DNA from: Maylandia zebra
Lineage: Eukaryota; Chordata; Actinopteri; Cichliformes; Cichlidae
Assembly: GCF_041146795.1 (NCBI RefSeq)
Contig: NC_135169.1
Span: 12,299,585-12,363,584 of the forward strand
Direction: 5' to 3'
DNA: 64,000 nucleotides
Part shown: positions 1 through 13,100 of the stretch, one piece after another
Layout: every line of letters begins with the position of its first letter
Numbering within the stretch: position 1 is the stretch's first letter
Notes under the pieces: generated by a model
What the model saw: the letters and a program-made list of their open reading frames with translations, nothing else
Told to the model about the DNA's origin: nothing
Databases searched by the model: none
Translations under genes and position numbers: made by a program

Positions 1-30
1 TGCAGTGCCCTTTGCACTGTCTGAGACAGA

Positions 31-145
31 ATTAATTAATTAATTAATTAATTAATTAATTTATTTATTTATTTATTTATTTATCTTTTTAAGTAACTGT
101 TAGTCTGATGTATCTCTCTCTCTCTCTCTCGTTCTCTCTCTCTCC
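31..145. repeat. Simple repeats (ATTA)n, (TTTA)n and (CT)n
   Basis: An uninterrupted ATTA tract passes into TTTA repeats at about 31-85 and is followed by a CT-rich tract at about 113-144. These are ordinary microsatellites. Confidence 0.95.
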
Positions 146-2059
146 TTTTTTTTTTAGCTTGACCTCACATTTATACTGTATTTTGCATATAGAAGACCGC
201 TCTGGTGAGTTGTAATCTAATTTGTTCTTCATGCACAGATCTTCCTATACCCTTCTCATCTTTCTTAAAACTAAAAATGTGATTTTTGAGTCATTCTGGA
301 GATTCTTTACGTTTTTATGTTGTGATGCCGACCATCAGACTGAGGTGGCAGGTATGAAACTGAGAAAGGTCTGATTCACAGCATGTTTTATTTATGTATT
401 TAATGCCCGTTGGATAATGGAAATCACAGGTGTATTTTTATTGCTGTTTAAATAGTCACAGGGTTTCTAACTTATGAAGTATCAAAGTCTCACCTTTGTT
501 AGAGTTTTTTATCTTTGTAGTATTTGCTTTTGATTGTTTACAACAGGAAATATGTTAACATCCTTCCTCCATACTTCATAAAAAGATATAAAATATATTT
601 GACTGTTAGATTAAATATTATCATGCAGCACTAAAGTGAAAAAGCTCACTTAACCTCAGAATAGATCTGTGAATGTTCTCACTTTGTGCTGGAAATATGT
701 TTTAAATTTGGCTGTGACCCGAAACACAGGAAATGACTCACTGTGTGGCTGAACTGAAGCTAAAGCTTAAGATGAAATCTAAAGACAACATTTACATTCA
801 CAGTTACATTTATTATCTGACGGCATAGCAAAGTAACATTAAGTACTAACACATTTAATCTGAAACGATTATTTGTATTACTTGGACATAAACGTACAGA
901 CTAGACCTGAACATCTGACTAAAGGTCAAAAAATAGTTAAGAGAATCCAAATATGTGATGTGAAATTTTTGTTTTTTTTAAAGCTGCAATAAAAAAAAAA
1001 GGTTTGTTTTGAAAACTGCATGTTGTGGATCAAGTTTATGTAACTCTACCATGTGGAAATGTAAAGTATGCATTTCTAGTATTTAACTTACAAATGTTTT
1101 GAATTACATCCTTCATAAAACTAAAGAAATAAACTGTAAACTTATGTATACTTATGTATATTGTATACTTCCATAAAACCAGTTCTACAAAGTCCTGCCC
1201 TCTTTCCAAACTATTTAATTGCATGTATAACACCCCATCAGAAGATGTTGTGGTGTATTACCAGCAATATGACTGAATTAACTCTGAACGGTTACCAACA
1301 CATGATACATTTTTTATTGTAATGTGTAGTTTGTTTGTTTTGTTGTTCTTTTTTTTCCTAAAACAAATAACAATTTAGCAAATTTGTTGTCGGAGCTCAA
1401 AACAGAGCTACTGTAGAGGTAGAAGTATTCTTTTTACTGGTTAACTGTATCCTCAGTTTAAGTGAGCAGAACCTGGACTATACATTGTGTAAGTAGAGCA
1501 CCGCTATTCCCTCCTGAGTTGACTGAGGGGTTTTCCAGAATCACTTTGGCGATGACAATAAGTCTCGTTCTCTAGCCTTATTGTTTTTGCTTCAGCCACT
1601 GCCAGAGCCACACACCATTTGGCCCGTTGGTACCTATCACTTGTTTCCTGCGTCCCACAACTTCACCCACCACTTTAACTTGATGGCTCCATGCACCTCA
1701 GGTGTCCACCTTTTGGTTCGTGGATCATCACGAGAGGCAACAACCACTTTGCAGCCACAATTTAATACAGTAGTTCTGATGCAGAGCATAAGTTATTTGA
1801 ATCCCATGTCCCCAGTCTCCCTATCGAAACCCTATGCTATCAAAACTGTGCTGGAGGGGAGAATTGAAGACCTTGCCCCCAGCACACCCTCACTTCACAG
1901 TATGGTGTATCAGGCCTGTCTAGCATCCTTTCCCACCATCTGATCCAACTCACCATCAGGTGGTGATCAGCTGACAGCTGAGCTTCTCTCTTTATCAATC
2001 ATTATTACAGAGTTCAACAGAAGGGATCTAAGAACACAGACACATGTAACTGAGATTTC
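146..2059. other. AT-rich flank with no recognisable gene
   Basis: I see no protein family, RNA gene or element with clear ends here. One plus-strand open frame of about 120 codons (1581-1943) has no motif, no visible splice context and no match I recognise, so I do not call it a gene. Confidence 0.5.
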
Positions 2060-2850
2060 TATGAGCATTTACATCATGTCAATGCAGAGACTTTTGAGGG
2101 CAGTTGCTTATCAATGTGGGAAACAAACTCTGCACAGTTTCTCTTGATGCCCACACAGTTTTTATCAGTAGTCCACCATGTGTCATCATGACAACAGTTT
2201 TTGATCCGTTTTCACTGAATGTTATGCATGCTTACATGTAGCAGTGATAATTATTACTATCATTTCAGTACAGATAAATCATAAACATAAACATGTGCCA
2301 TCCACACAGAGATCAAAGTGAAACTTCCACTGTGCTTTTTGCAACTCGCTGTTGCTTGCTGCACGCTGCTCTATGCACGTTTTAACAGACCCCTTTTGGC
2401 TGAAACCACAAGCTGCATTTCCTGTTTTCTAGGTAGCCTGACTCGAAACCATGATGTTTTTCAGTAGATTCACAATAAGCCTGAGGCAGAATAGATCATA
2501 ATCTACAGTTTGACAGACATGCAGGCATTGGAGCCTGCTCAGAAGAACAAAAAACATTATGCTGCATCTCTATGTTTCCAGTTTGATCTTTTAATGCTTG
2601 ATATTGTTTCTCAAAACTGTATTTTTAGTAGATCTGGATTTACTGTATTTTTGTTTCATTGTTTAATTTTTTTTTTTTTTTGCATTAATCAAAAAGTCTA
2701 CTGTATTCTTTATTTCTCCAAGTGACACAAACAGAGGTCAAAAACAGTCTGCTCTGGTGTCCAACAGCTCCAAAGTTCTTCATGTCAAAAACGAAGGTTG
2801 TTGATTTTGAGTAGAAATGTCTAAAACTGATATCATAAAATTGGACATCT
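2060..2850. promoter_or_regulatory. Receptor-flank block, copy 1, with RUNX/ETS-like core
   Basis: This segment resembles 16190-16790, 36620-37010 and 43250-43490. The best conserved core lies at 2401-2424 and reads TGAAACCACA (RUNX-type AACCACA) followed by GCATTTCCTG (ETS-type TTTCC). It lies 3-4 kb beyond the 3' end of gene A. It is either duplicated flanking DNA or a shared blood-cell enhancer or 3' region; the motif reading is inference. Confidence 0.55.
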
Positions 2851-3477
2851 GCTGATACTGATATGAATCCGATATAGTGTATTTTATAATCAATAAAAGT
2901 CAAGTTTTAAAAAAGAAAACACTAAAGCTATTCTTTTATACCTGTATGCAAAACATACTCTGCACCAAAAATATTCCACAGTTCAGCAATACGGATCTTT
3001 TTATTTAAACTATTAGCAGAACTTTAAATGTAAGTATTTAAGTAATATTCAAAAAGTAATTTAAAATGCAATTTTATGCAGATTCCAAAAACTCTTTGGT
3101 TCTGAAAAATGTGTGATATCAGCACAAAATAATGTTTGCATTCAACAACTTAAAAACAAACAAACAAAAAACAAGAACTTGTAGAATGGACGCTTTTATA
3201 CTTACAGCTCAACATAAATAGACATCCAGTGGTAAGTATGAAAAAAGTCATTTTCATAGTGTTTTTGAACCACAAAAAAATTGTTTAGCCTGCAACACTG
3301 CGTTTTGCAAAGTAAAACTTGAGTCTATCCATTGTACAGTCAGACTTGACAATGCAGAGTCAGGCCATGAAAACGAACAGACGTCGGCGCTCCACATATC
3401 GGTTGTTAAGCTTAACATAGGAATGCTTTACAAACATTCAGAGATGAACTTAAACACTTAATTTACTTAATTTTTAA
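2851..3477. other. AT-rich intergenic DNA
   Basis: No coding, RNA or repeat signature is recognised up to the TTAA that bounds the next element. Confidence 0.5.
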
Positions 3478-4349
3478 CCCTTTAAGACCTACCATAGAAC
3501 CACGTCCGCCAGGGCTTATAGCATATTTTTATGTTGTAGAGCCATTTTTTGGAGCATTTCAAGTTGCTATACATCAATACAAGCATTATAGCCCAAATTT
3601 TAATAATATGTCTGCATTAAGTGCATAGTAATTACATAAATTGCAAAAAAGTGCAATAAACTACAAAATAATTGAAAATCGTTTTTGATTTTTTAACGAA
3701 ATTTAAGAGGCTTATCCCTCAAAACTGTAAATACAAAAAAGTTGCACAAACTAGTTTCCCACCAAAGGAAAATTATTTTAAGTGTCTTCATAGTTTTATT
3801 TTTGAGATACACGAATTTTCATATACTGCAGGAAAAACGAAAAAATATATTATAGTGCAAATTTTCAAAATAACAGCATATGCATCAAAATAAAATATTT
3901 CCAGCAGTGCAATATGAGTCCTCAGCATCCCAGAAACGACACAGAAAGTCATAAAGTCAAACATAACTTTTAAAAACACAAGTATAGGCTCATAAGGCCA
4001 CGATGGTAAAAAACTACATTTCCGCAAAATGACGTCACTTCCGGTTTCGGGCAGGTCATGCGGTCATGTGATAGTTCACGCTGATCGACGTAGGAAGTGT
4101 TACGAACAGCTGATTGGATCGGCAAAGCGTGTTTCTGGAATATTATGTTTTTGTTCCTGCAAGTGCTTTTTATGCAGTTTTTGCAAAGCTTTATGTGGAA
4201 GGAAGCTGATGGCATCAGATGTAAGTACAACTCCTCCGGTTTCATATGCAAAAAAAATTATTGCGCTAGCTTATGTGGTTGCAGTGCTACCGGGATTTAA
4301 AAATAGTTATGCAAAATGGAGCGTGTCCGCTCCGACCAGCTTTAAAGGG
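3478..4349. mobile_element. piggyBac-like non-autonomous element (MITE)
   Basis: The element begins CCCTTTAAGAC and ends with the inverted GCTTTAAAGGG, and is flanked on both sides by TTAA (3474-3477 and 4350-4353). TTAA target duplication with CCCTTTAA-type ends is typical of piggyBac. The 872-bp body has no transposase frame, so it would need a transposase supplied in trans. Confidence 0.75.
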
Positions 4350-5711
4350 TTAAACAATGGATAATTCGTATATAAACAAATTTATGCTTTTCTCCTCAAC
4401 AGAGGGCGTTCCCTGATTGAACAACAGCGCCGTAAAATAAGAAGAATGGCGCCTAATTACAGAGTTAGTAATACAGACTTTGTAACATGTCACGTGAAGA
4501 TTCATCAGCCAGATGAAGTGTTTACTGACAATTGACAGTGATAGCAGACATCATCATCACTATTCCAATCAATCCTCTCCACACAGACAGGCATTAAACA
4601 CACTCGACTATCACTAAATCTAATTTAACACACGTTTGTAATGACGCTAATTCGGTTTACAATAGGGTTCATTCACTCGGTCAGCAGGTGGCAGTATCCT
4701 CGTACACTGGGGAGTACTTTGCACATGCGCAGTAAGGATCGGTGAGTCCTGATCCATAACTATCTTTTTATTTTTCATTTTTGTCTACATTATATTGAAA
4801 TGATTGATTATTGCAAACATTTTAAGAGATACTTATTATTCTTAACATCTTAACAGATACTCTGACCTGTAACTATCGTAAAACGCTTCGACCGGAAGTA
4901 GACACCTTTCGCGCATGCCGGGTACCAATCGGGTTTCTGGTACGGATCGGGTAGTGACAGCCACATCCTTAAAATTCAGGGAAATGAAGGACGCATTTGA
5001 GGGCCGCATTTCGAGCAGCTTTTGAATTGGGACAGCCTTTGTTGCGTCGCTGTGACGTAATTAGCCTTAAAATGCAGCTTTTGAGGCTGCAGACCCTGAA
5101 TTGGGATACAGCCTCTGTCTTATCATTTCCCTGTTTTGCGGTAAAACTATATTAAAACATTGTAAAATATTGATAAGAAACACAGCTAAATGTGGGGGTA
5201 TAAATCAGTGGGTAAACCCTGTTATTTGTTACGTTTTATAAAGTAGAAGGACTGGAAAAATGCCGAAGCCTAGCCAGCCGCGGGCGCCATTTTGGTTTTA
5301 TTTTGCACTTGTTTCAGGACGTTTAGCTGAATAAGCTCCCTGTTGTATCCTGATATTGTGAATATGAATGTTAATATGCTGTTGGCAGTGAAGAATGACT
5401 GTTTACTGGTTCTAAAAAGTGATTTTGAGAATGTTAAAGCTAAAGCTAAGCCTGCCCTGCCAGCATACACATGCCTCTTTCATGTATTTGTGAGCTACTA
5501 AGCTAAACTGGTTTAAGACCAAGCACTGGTATGGTGGTTAAAACAATCAGAATACATAGGTATTTGGGTTAAAAGTTAAATACAGGTAAAAATGTATTTG
5601 AACATGCATTTGTTGCAAAATGGTGCCAGAGATGTGATGATGCTTTCTGACCTTTAATTTACACTTTCATTCTTTAATCACACAGAACTGCAAATTTAAG
5701 AGGCTCGCTAT
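4350..5711. other. Intergenic DNA, no gene recognised
   Basis: No gene is recognised. About 4980-5110 contains two similar stretches around AATTGGGA and GCAGCTTTTGA that look like a degenerate repeat. A CTCF-like motif is listed separately. Confidence 0.5.
4681..4694 (+). promoter_or_regulatory. CTCF-like core motif
   Basis: The sequence TCAGCAGGTGGCAG matches the vertebrate CTCF core CCASYAGRKGGCRS at 13 of 14 positions. It sits beyond the 3' end of gene A, where an insulator for the cluster edge would be plausible. Binding is not shown by sequence alone. Confidence 0.4.
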
Positions 5712-5717
5712 TTTATT
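5712..5717 (-). terminator. Candidate poly(A) signal of gene A
   Basis: AATAAA on the minus strand lies about 310 bp downstream of the gene A stop codon, with no earlier canonical hexamer noticed. It is plausible as the end of the 3' UTR. Confidence 0.4.
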
Positions 5718-6025
5718 CAGACACCACAACAGAAACACAACATAACTAAAACCAGTCGTGATTCTGCTCATCAGCTCCACAAAACTTTGAAACTTTAACA
5801 ATGATGTCACACATTTTACTGCACATGTAATCTGATTACTAATGATTCAGTGTGTGTAGAGTTCACATTTGTACATGAGGCTGATTCAGGATTCACATTA
5901 TTGTAGTCAGAGCTCTCCTCTGTGCCATCATGTCTGCCTGTTGTGATGATGGATTATTGTAGTTAATAACATGGAGACTGTCTTCCTCTAAAATTACACA
6001 AGTTACAAAAACATTCGACCAATTA

Positions 6026-6553
6026 TTACATTTCATGTTTCTTGTACTCACTCCTCTTATCAAGACCTTCAAGCTGAAATCCAGATGTGACGTTGTTGTA
6101 TTCATCTGCTGAAATAATGAAGTTTGATCAGTCAGAATAAATATTTACATTTCTTACAGCTCTGCTATTATCAAAGTTTATACTGTTTGTACCACTTCCA
6201 GTGTTTCCAGAGCCTCTGATTGATTCATAGACTGAAAGATCACCTACAAGTCATTGAAAATAAGAAAGAAAAAAAAATATTTATTTTTGTTTTTGTTTAA
6301 TAAAAGATGTTTTTTTTTCTAAAGAGAAAGAAAAAAGTAATAATTTCTGGTCTCACCATGAAGAAGAGAGGAGTAAACCTGAGTTTCATTCTGGTTGGAT
6401 GTTTGTTGTGAAGCAGAGCTTTGATTGGTGCTCTGAGACTGAGTGAGACTGAAACAAATAATGAAAATTTAATGAGGAATAATTCAAAGTTAGCTTCATT
6501 TGAAGTTATATAAATGAAAATAAACTGCTGCACCAACCTGTTGCAACAGGGTT
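6026..6553 (-). CDS. Gene A cytoplasmic-tail exons
   Basis: Four small exons: 6538-6553 (16 nt; donor GTTGGT is weak), 6357-6448, 6193-6243 and 6026-6105. They encode a Ser/Gln-rich stretch ending TQVYSSLLHG, then GDLSVYESIRG, then DEYNNVTSGFQLEG and a short basic end. SVYESI fits the ITIM form S/I/V/LxYxxI/V/L. YNNV is a Grb2-type YxN and YxxV site. The QVYSSL tyrosine lacks the usual residue at -2. These imply SHP- or Grb2-type signalling; this is family knowledge, not shown here. Confidence 0.75.
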
Positions 6554-9500
6554 CTGTAAAAAGCACAAAGATTATTACATCAGTTTGTTTAAAAGTGTCA
6601 CAGCATCAAAATAAATTATTTTTCCTTTAAAAAGTCAAACAGAAAATCTCTCACCCTTTATCTGTTTATAGCAACACATCAGCAGCAGCACGACAATAAT
6701 TCCACTAACAAGTCCGATGATGAACGGAACGATAAATGAACTTCTTTCACATCCAAAACCTGAAACTAGAAAATGTCAGATTTTGGATCTGAAATCTTAA
6801 TATAAAGAAACAAAAACTGATGTTTACATTGAGATTTTCTGTTTCCTGTCCGAAACTGTCAGCATGACTCTGCTCTGTGGTTTCATGTTGTGACTCCTGT
6901 TCTACACTACTTGCAGTCTTACTTGTAGAGTTGCTACAGAACTAATTGTGAATTTATGTTGATTTGGAGATTTGCTGAAAATGATTGTTTCACATTCATA
7001 ATCCCACCTAGTCTCCTCTCCTTGGATCACATTCCTGACACTGATTCTCTAGACTCCACATTTTACATGACTATTTATGTTCAACCATTTCCAATATGAA
7101 CATTATTACAATGCCAAAGAGGTTACCATGAGATATAATGCTGTTTGACCTTCATAGTAACCCTCAATCATCAATCTATTCAACATTGTTGCTGAATCCA
7201 AACTCACCAGTTGTGTTAATCTGAACTTCTTGGCTGTCCTCTGTGTAGTAAACTGGGTTTCCTCTTCCTCCTCTGCACCTGTAGAGTCCTTCCTGTGAGA
7301 CATTGATTTGTCCATTTGATGGGGAGACAACATCCACTGTGGTATCATCTCTGTACCTGTACTGGAACTGTTTGTATGTTATTTCTCCAGGCCTATAGGG
7401 GGCGCAGGTTTGCACAGTTTGCTATGTTGAGCCAATTAGTCACTAAAAGAAGTGTGATAGGAAGTGTTTGCTCATGAGTGAAGCAAGACATGGTGTGTTT
7501 TCCTCCGATCCAAAGCCATCCACTCCGTTAAATCCCTTTGAGTGGCAATATGAGTAAGTTTCTTAATTGTGTTTACCTTTAAGAGAGGGTATATGACATT
7601 ATTGAAGTGATTTGGAAACTTTTGATGTGTTTTATATGTCCACTTAAGTTCAACCCAAGCTAATGTTTATGTGACATTTCTGTATTCTGTATCATTTCAG
7701 TTTCACACTTTTTTGCATTAAATCCTGTCCAAATACAACACGTGCCTGTTCCTTGGAGGAAGTGATGCAAGAGAGAGTTTAGCTGGCTGTGAATCTCAAT
7801 ATAGGACACTGGGTCACATTGGGTGCAACAGTACAGTACCAGTAATATTTCCATCCAGATGATGATGATGGGCTCACAGAGCAGGTCAGGGTCACACTGC
7901 CCCCTACTGGAACAGCTGTGTTATCAGCTCTCAGTTTGGCCTTTGGTTTATCTGCAGTTCAGTTTAGAAAAAGAACAAACAAATAAATGACTGAATCTAA
8001 ATAATTTAAAAAACTAGATGGAAATGGTGAACATGACCAAATCTTGATGACAAGATAAAATAAACTTTAAACTCGTTTTTATCAACACTGTAAAACTTTT
8101 ATATTTTCTTTGCAGTATTTAAAAAGTAATTTGTCATGGTCTGGTGACTCCGTGTTTATGAACAAATGAATGAAGCCCATATTTGTCACTTCCAGTTGCC
8201 TGCAGTGAAAATGGACCCTTCCCACCTTGCATATATTATACAAACATCACATTACAGGTCAGAATAGGTAGCATTTAAGAAAGGCAATGAAAATACACAA
8301 CATCGGGGACAGGAGGAGAAAAAAAGGACTCGACTCAGACTGCGTTCCACTAGGAGAGCAGTTTGTGTGTGTCTGTGTCAGTTACACGCATATGTCAACA
8401 ATCAAGAATCAAGAAAGCCTTTATTTGTCACATGCAAGTTGCCCTGCAGTGAAATCGACAGCATTATGGAAAAACACTGAAATGTACAACACAATGGGCA
8501 AGTCGAGAGAGGGAGAGAGTGCGACCACCTTCGTAAAGAGCCAGAGAACAAGAAAAAAAACTGTGTGCGTGTGTGTGTGTGCATATGTGTGCGTGGGTGC
8601 ATGTGTGTGTGTGTGCATGTGTGTGCATCTCATGTTCAGCTGAGAGAAAGTGTCACTATGCCCGGTTAAGCTCAGCAGTCTCCAGTGGACCCAGGTGGCC
8701 TTGAAGGAGGGACAAAGAGTTCCAACAACGGTATTGTACGGAGCCCCGCAGGGGACATGGGAGGAAAAAAAATTAAGACGGACTTTTGCGAGAAATGTAG
8801 TCAAAGTTTTATAACCTTTTATAACCTTTGACTACACTTCCTGTAGTTTTGAAGGAGGCCCTGCTGAGGAGAGATGAGATTATGCTAATGATCCTGTTAC
8901 AGAGGTTAAGCACAGTAAAAGTGCTAAAATGGTTCAAATCTTGCTTGATGTATTCAAAGACACTGTTTCTTTTAAAGCTGTGCATGTAGAAGCCCAATCA
9001 CATGAAGTTGCTGAACTGAATTGATTTTTATTTAAACAGTGTTGGAGAATAAACTCAGCAGGCAAAGCAACAGCTGACTCATCTCCTCGTTGACACAACA
9101 CAGTTTGCAGCAACAGTGTGAGGCCAGACCGGCTACACACAGTGAAATCAAATGGCTTCTTTCTTTGGCTTTGATCCCCCAAATTTCATAAACTGTGTCC
9201 TGGTGGTTTTAATGTAATTGCACTGAAAGACAAACAGACTGAAGAACTGCTGGTATCACTGCTGTGATTGTGCTTTCTGCTCTCAGTGTGAATCTGACTC
9301 TGACTGGCACCAAACACAAGGTTATAATCTCACACAGGCAATCTGTCTTAGCTCAAAACTACACAACAGACGCACCTGATTTATTATTTTTTTTCTTAAA
9401 AGTTTCCTCTCTTTACATTCCCTTTTAAATAAATCATTGTAGAGTCACAATGCACTCAGTTGTGAGTCTGTTTGCACAGTGAGTCTCTTGGAGGGTCTGA

Positions 9501-10101
9501 ATTGTTTTTTGATGTCTTAAAACAGGAAACTTCAGTTTGATTCATAGACCAGCTTACATGAAACTGTCAGTCTGAAGGCATCACTCCATCCTGTTAAGAG
9601 ATAGTCACTGCTACCCCGACATCTGTAGTCTCCACTGTGGGACACTGAAACTCTGCTGATCCTGTATTCACTGGATGTTGGAGGGCTGTTTGTGTTGGGT
9701 GCTGTCCATTCATATTTCCACACCTTTCCTTCACCTCCCTGAATCTCACATCTGAGAGTGATTGTCTCACCAGTGAATATCTGAGACCAGCTGTGCTGCA
9801 GCGTCACATCAGTCCTGTTGGAAACTTTCCACAGCAAAATTCCTCAGGACACAAAAGGAATAAATGAACATTTTTATAATCCCTGTGGCTGAAACTCCTC
9901 CTGCTGGCTGATCTAAGAAAAGGCTGATTAACCAGAGTGAGAAGTTTGCAGTTTGAAATCCTAACAGAATAAAATCAGATGCAGAAATCTGGAATGAATG
10001 TTTTATGTTCATGTTTCTGTTCAGATCAATAATTTTTAAACAGCTGAAGTCATTTCAAACATTTATCCTCTGATATAATATATATTATATCAGAGGATAA
10101 A

Positions 10102-10196
<95 letters not shown>

Positions 10197-13100
10197 ATAA
10201 ATAAATAAATAAAAGGATGGAGTGGTTTCCAGTAAAAAGGAAAAGTGAGCAAACACTGCATCATCAAAAACATCATTCACTGTTATTTCCATCTACATAT
10301 AAAATAACATCGAGCTATGTAATTGAATGTTTGGGTCAATTATTAACACTTTTTTAATTTGTGTGTGTATTTAGTATCAGAATTTAACACCAAAGGGCCG
10401 TAGTCTGTGACAAACATGACAAATCTCTGTTTGTATTTTTATTCCAGAACCATTATATCATTAAAAATTCAGCTGAGTGGGTGAGCAGTACGGCCAGGTT
10501 CAAGTCCCAGCTGCACCCCTACAATGTCTCTATCCAATAAAAGATAAAAGGCCTAAAAAAAAAAACCATCTTTAAAAAATTAGGAGACGTGGCTCACACA
10601 CATGTAATTATTGCTTCACAGGTCATGATGATGTCGATGACTGTAGCCGTGCTTCTAGGTCACATGTCTGTGTACAGAGCCACAAACAACCAGTACAGAG
10701 GTCTGATCGCCCAGTCAGTGACTGGACAGAAAATGTGCTGCTCACATCTGCAGCTCATACCTCAGCATAGCAAACCATTTTGTTTCAGTCATTAAATATT
10801 AAACTATTATTATTGTTATACTTGTCTCATTGTTTGTCTCACAGAAAAAGATGTTTGATGGTCCCAGAACATGAAGTTCTTTACACCCTCGCTGTGTTTC
10901 GCCCTCTTCACTGATCCTCAGTCAGTCCTGTTCATAATCACGTGAGAATCACAGGCTCAGAGAAATCTTTATTAAACTATCTCTCATCTCTGAGCTGACT
11001 CTTCAGAGTATCTTCAGAATAATTCAAAAATGTTTCTATGACAGCTCCACAGCCATTGGTCAGGATGGCCTCTGAAATGAGCCAATCACATAGAGAGACG
11101 TCACTCTGTCCTAAAACTGTAACTGATAACAGCAACTGGTGTCATGGTCTGTGTGCAAAATGCAGACTCAACACAGAAGCAAAGCTTGAACTCAAAATAG
11201 CAGCTTTATTGCTGCACACAAAAAAAAAAAAAAAAAGAACTAAACTGGAAAACAAAAATAAACTTGACAGGCTTGTAGGCAGAACACACAGACATGGATG
11301 AGGGAGATCAAACACTGAAAAAGAGAAACACAGGGCTTAAATACACTGAGGGATAATGAAGGGAATGAGACACAGTAGGAGAGCACAGCTGGGAGTAATT
11401 AGGCAGGACGAGACAAGGGAAACAAAACTAGAAACACTGACATGAGACGCAGACCTTCAAAGTAAAACAGGAAACACACCGACTGAACTGTAGACACGTA
11501 AACTTAACAGAGACTGTGAGACAGAACATAGAGACCTGAAACGTGGGACAGAAATGCACAAAGTAAACACAACATGAACACATAAAACAAAACCTAAGAA
11601 CTAAAACCGTAACAGCCATAACTGAGCCTGGGGTAATAATAATAATAACTGCAATAATCAAAACAGCAAAGGACTCAGAACATAAAACATATTATAAAAT
11701 ACCAAAACACACGAGACTCAAAATGCTGAACCGTGACAACTGGAGCATCAGGGGCCAAATCACAAAACACGTTTATGAACGACTGAGCCACACATTTAAT
11801 TTCTGACTGATTAACATATTATCATTAAAAATAAAAAACAATATTATCAAATATTATAACCCAATTATTGTTTATTATTTTTTAACTTTATAACACTTTA
11901 TATATTCAGAAATAACTTGGCAGGTTGGGGCCGTAAATCACTTTGTAACATAAGTTTTTGTCATAATTTTGTCCCTCTCTGATCTCCAAACTTTGGAGAA
12001 TCCATGTTGTTTTATTTCATATGACATTTTTAAACTCACCAGTTTCCTGAATGATGACTGGATCACTTTGTGCTATGAGTAAAGTTGTGCCTGTTCTCCG
12101 CCCTCTGCATTGGTATTTTCCTCCTTTAGAGATCCTGATCACTTTATCTGATCCAACAGCTTCTGTGGACTTTACTGCAGATGAGGTTTCTCTGAACCAC
12201 TCATATTTTAAGTCAGCAGAGTGTTTCACATCACAGGTCAGTGTCACACTGCCCCCTGCTGGTATAGTTAATCTGTCTGCTGTCAGAGTGGCCTTCACTC
12301 CAAGGTCTGTAATTTAGAAAAAGATCAAAAGAATAAAATTGTTGCTCTGAATGTTTGATGCAAACTTAAATAATGTGAATCATCTTTTGCAGCCACACAA
12401 TTCGACACACTGAACATCTACAGAGACTTTGGAGTGACGTGTTAGAAATCCCAGTATATCATCCAGCATACAAACCAACAACATAACTCGTGAGTGAGAT
12501 AATCTGCACTACACACACTGTTGATATTTTCAGATCAGATAAACATAAAAAGAAAATCCACATGTATGTGTCACGGTCGGGCGGATCACACACAGTAATT
12601 CGGCGTGCCCGTGTGGCGTGCTGGCTAGACCCAAGCGCGGCGAAGGCTAGCGGTGGGTTTGGAGCAGACACGCAGTTATTCTAGTAATGACCAGTGCACG
12701 AAGCGTGGCTTCGGAACTGTCGTTACAGACAGAGAGCGAGCGGAGCCGGGAAGAGAAAAAGGATTGAAAGGGATTGTCACTCACGGTTGCTGAATCAGGC
12801 GGAGACTGACGTCGGCAGAGTTTCGGAGCTCCTGACACGAAGAGACTGATGTCTGAGCGGCGAACAGGTGGGTGGCGTCTCTCTTTTAACCCCGGCCCCG
12901 TGATCAGCTGATCACAGCCGATCACCGGCTGACAGTATGAAGCCACAGCTCTTCAGTAAATATACAGTTTATATCGTGGGTGTGTGTTTCAGTGCTCACA
13001 CACTTAACATGGTTATATTAACATTTTAACCAATAAATCAATGAAATGTTTGGTTTATGATACAAAATATAACACAGAGGACGTCATTTAGAGCAACACA

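Noticed and set aside
1581-1943. 120-codon plus-strand open frame
   Set aside because: No recognisable domain, no signal peptide or Kozak support, and no paralogue in the window.
8400-8804. Cys/Val- and His/Thr-rich frames on both strands
   Set aside because: Translations of the TG microsatellite and its flanks.
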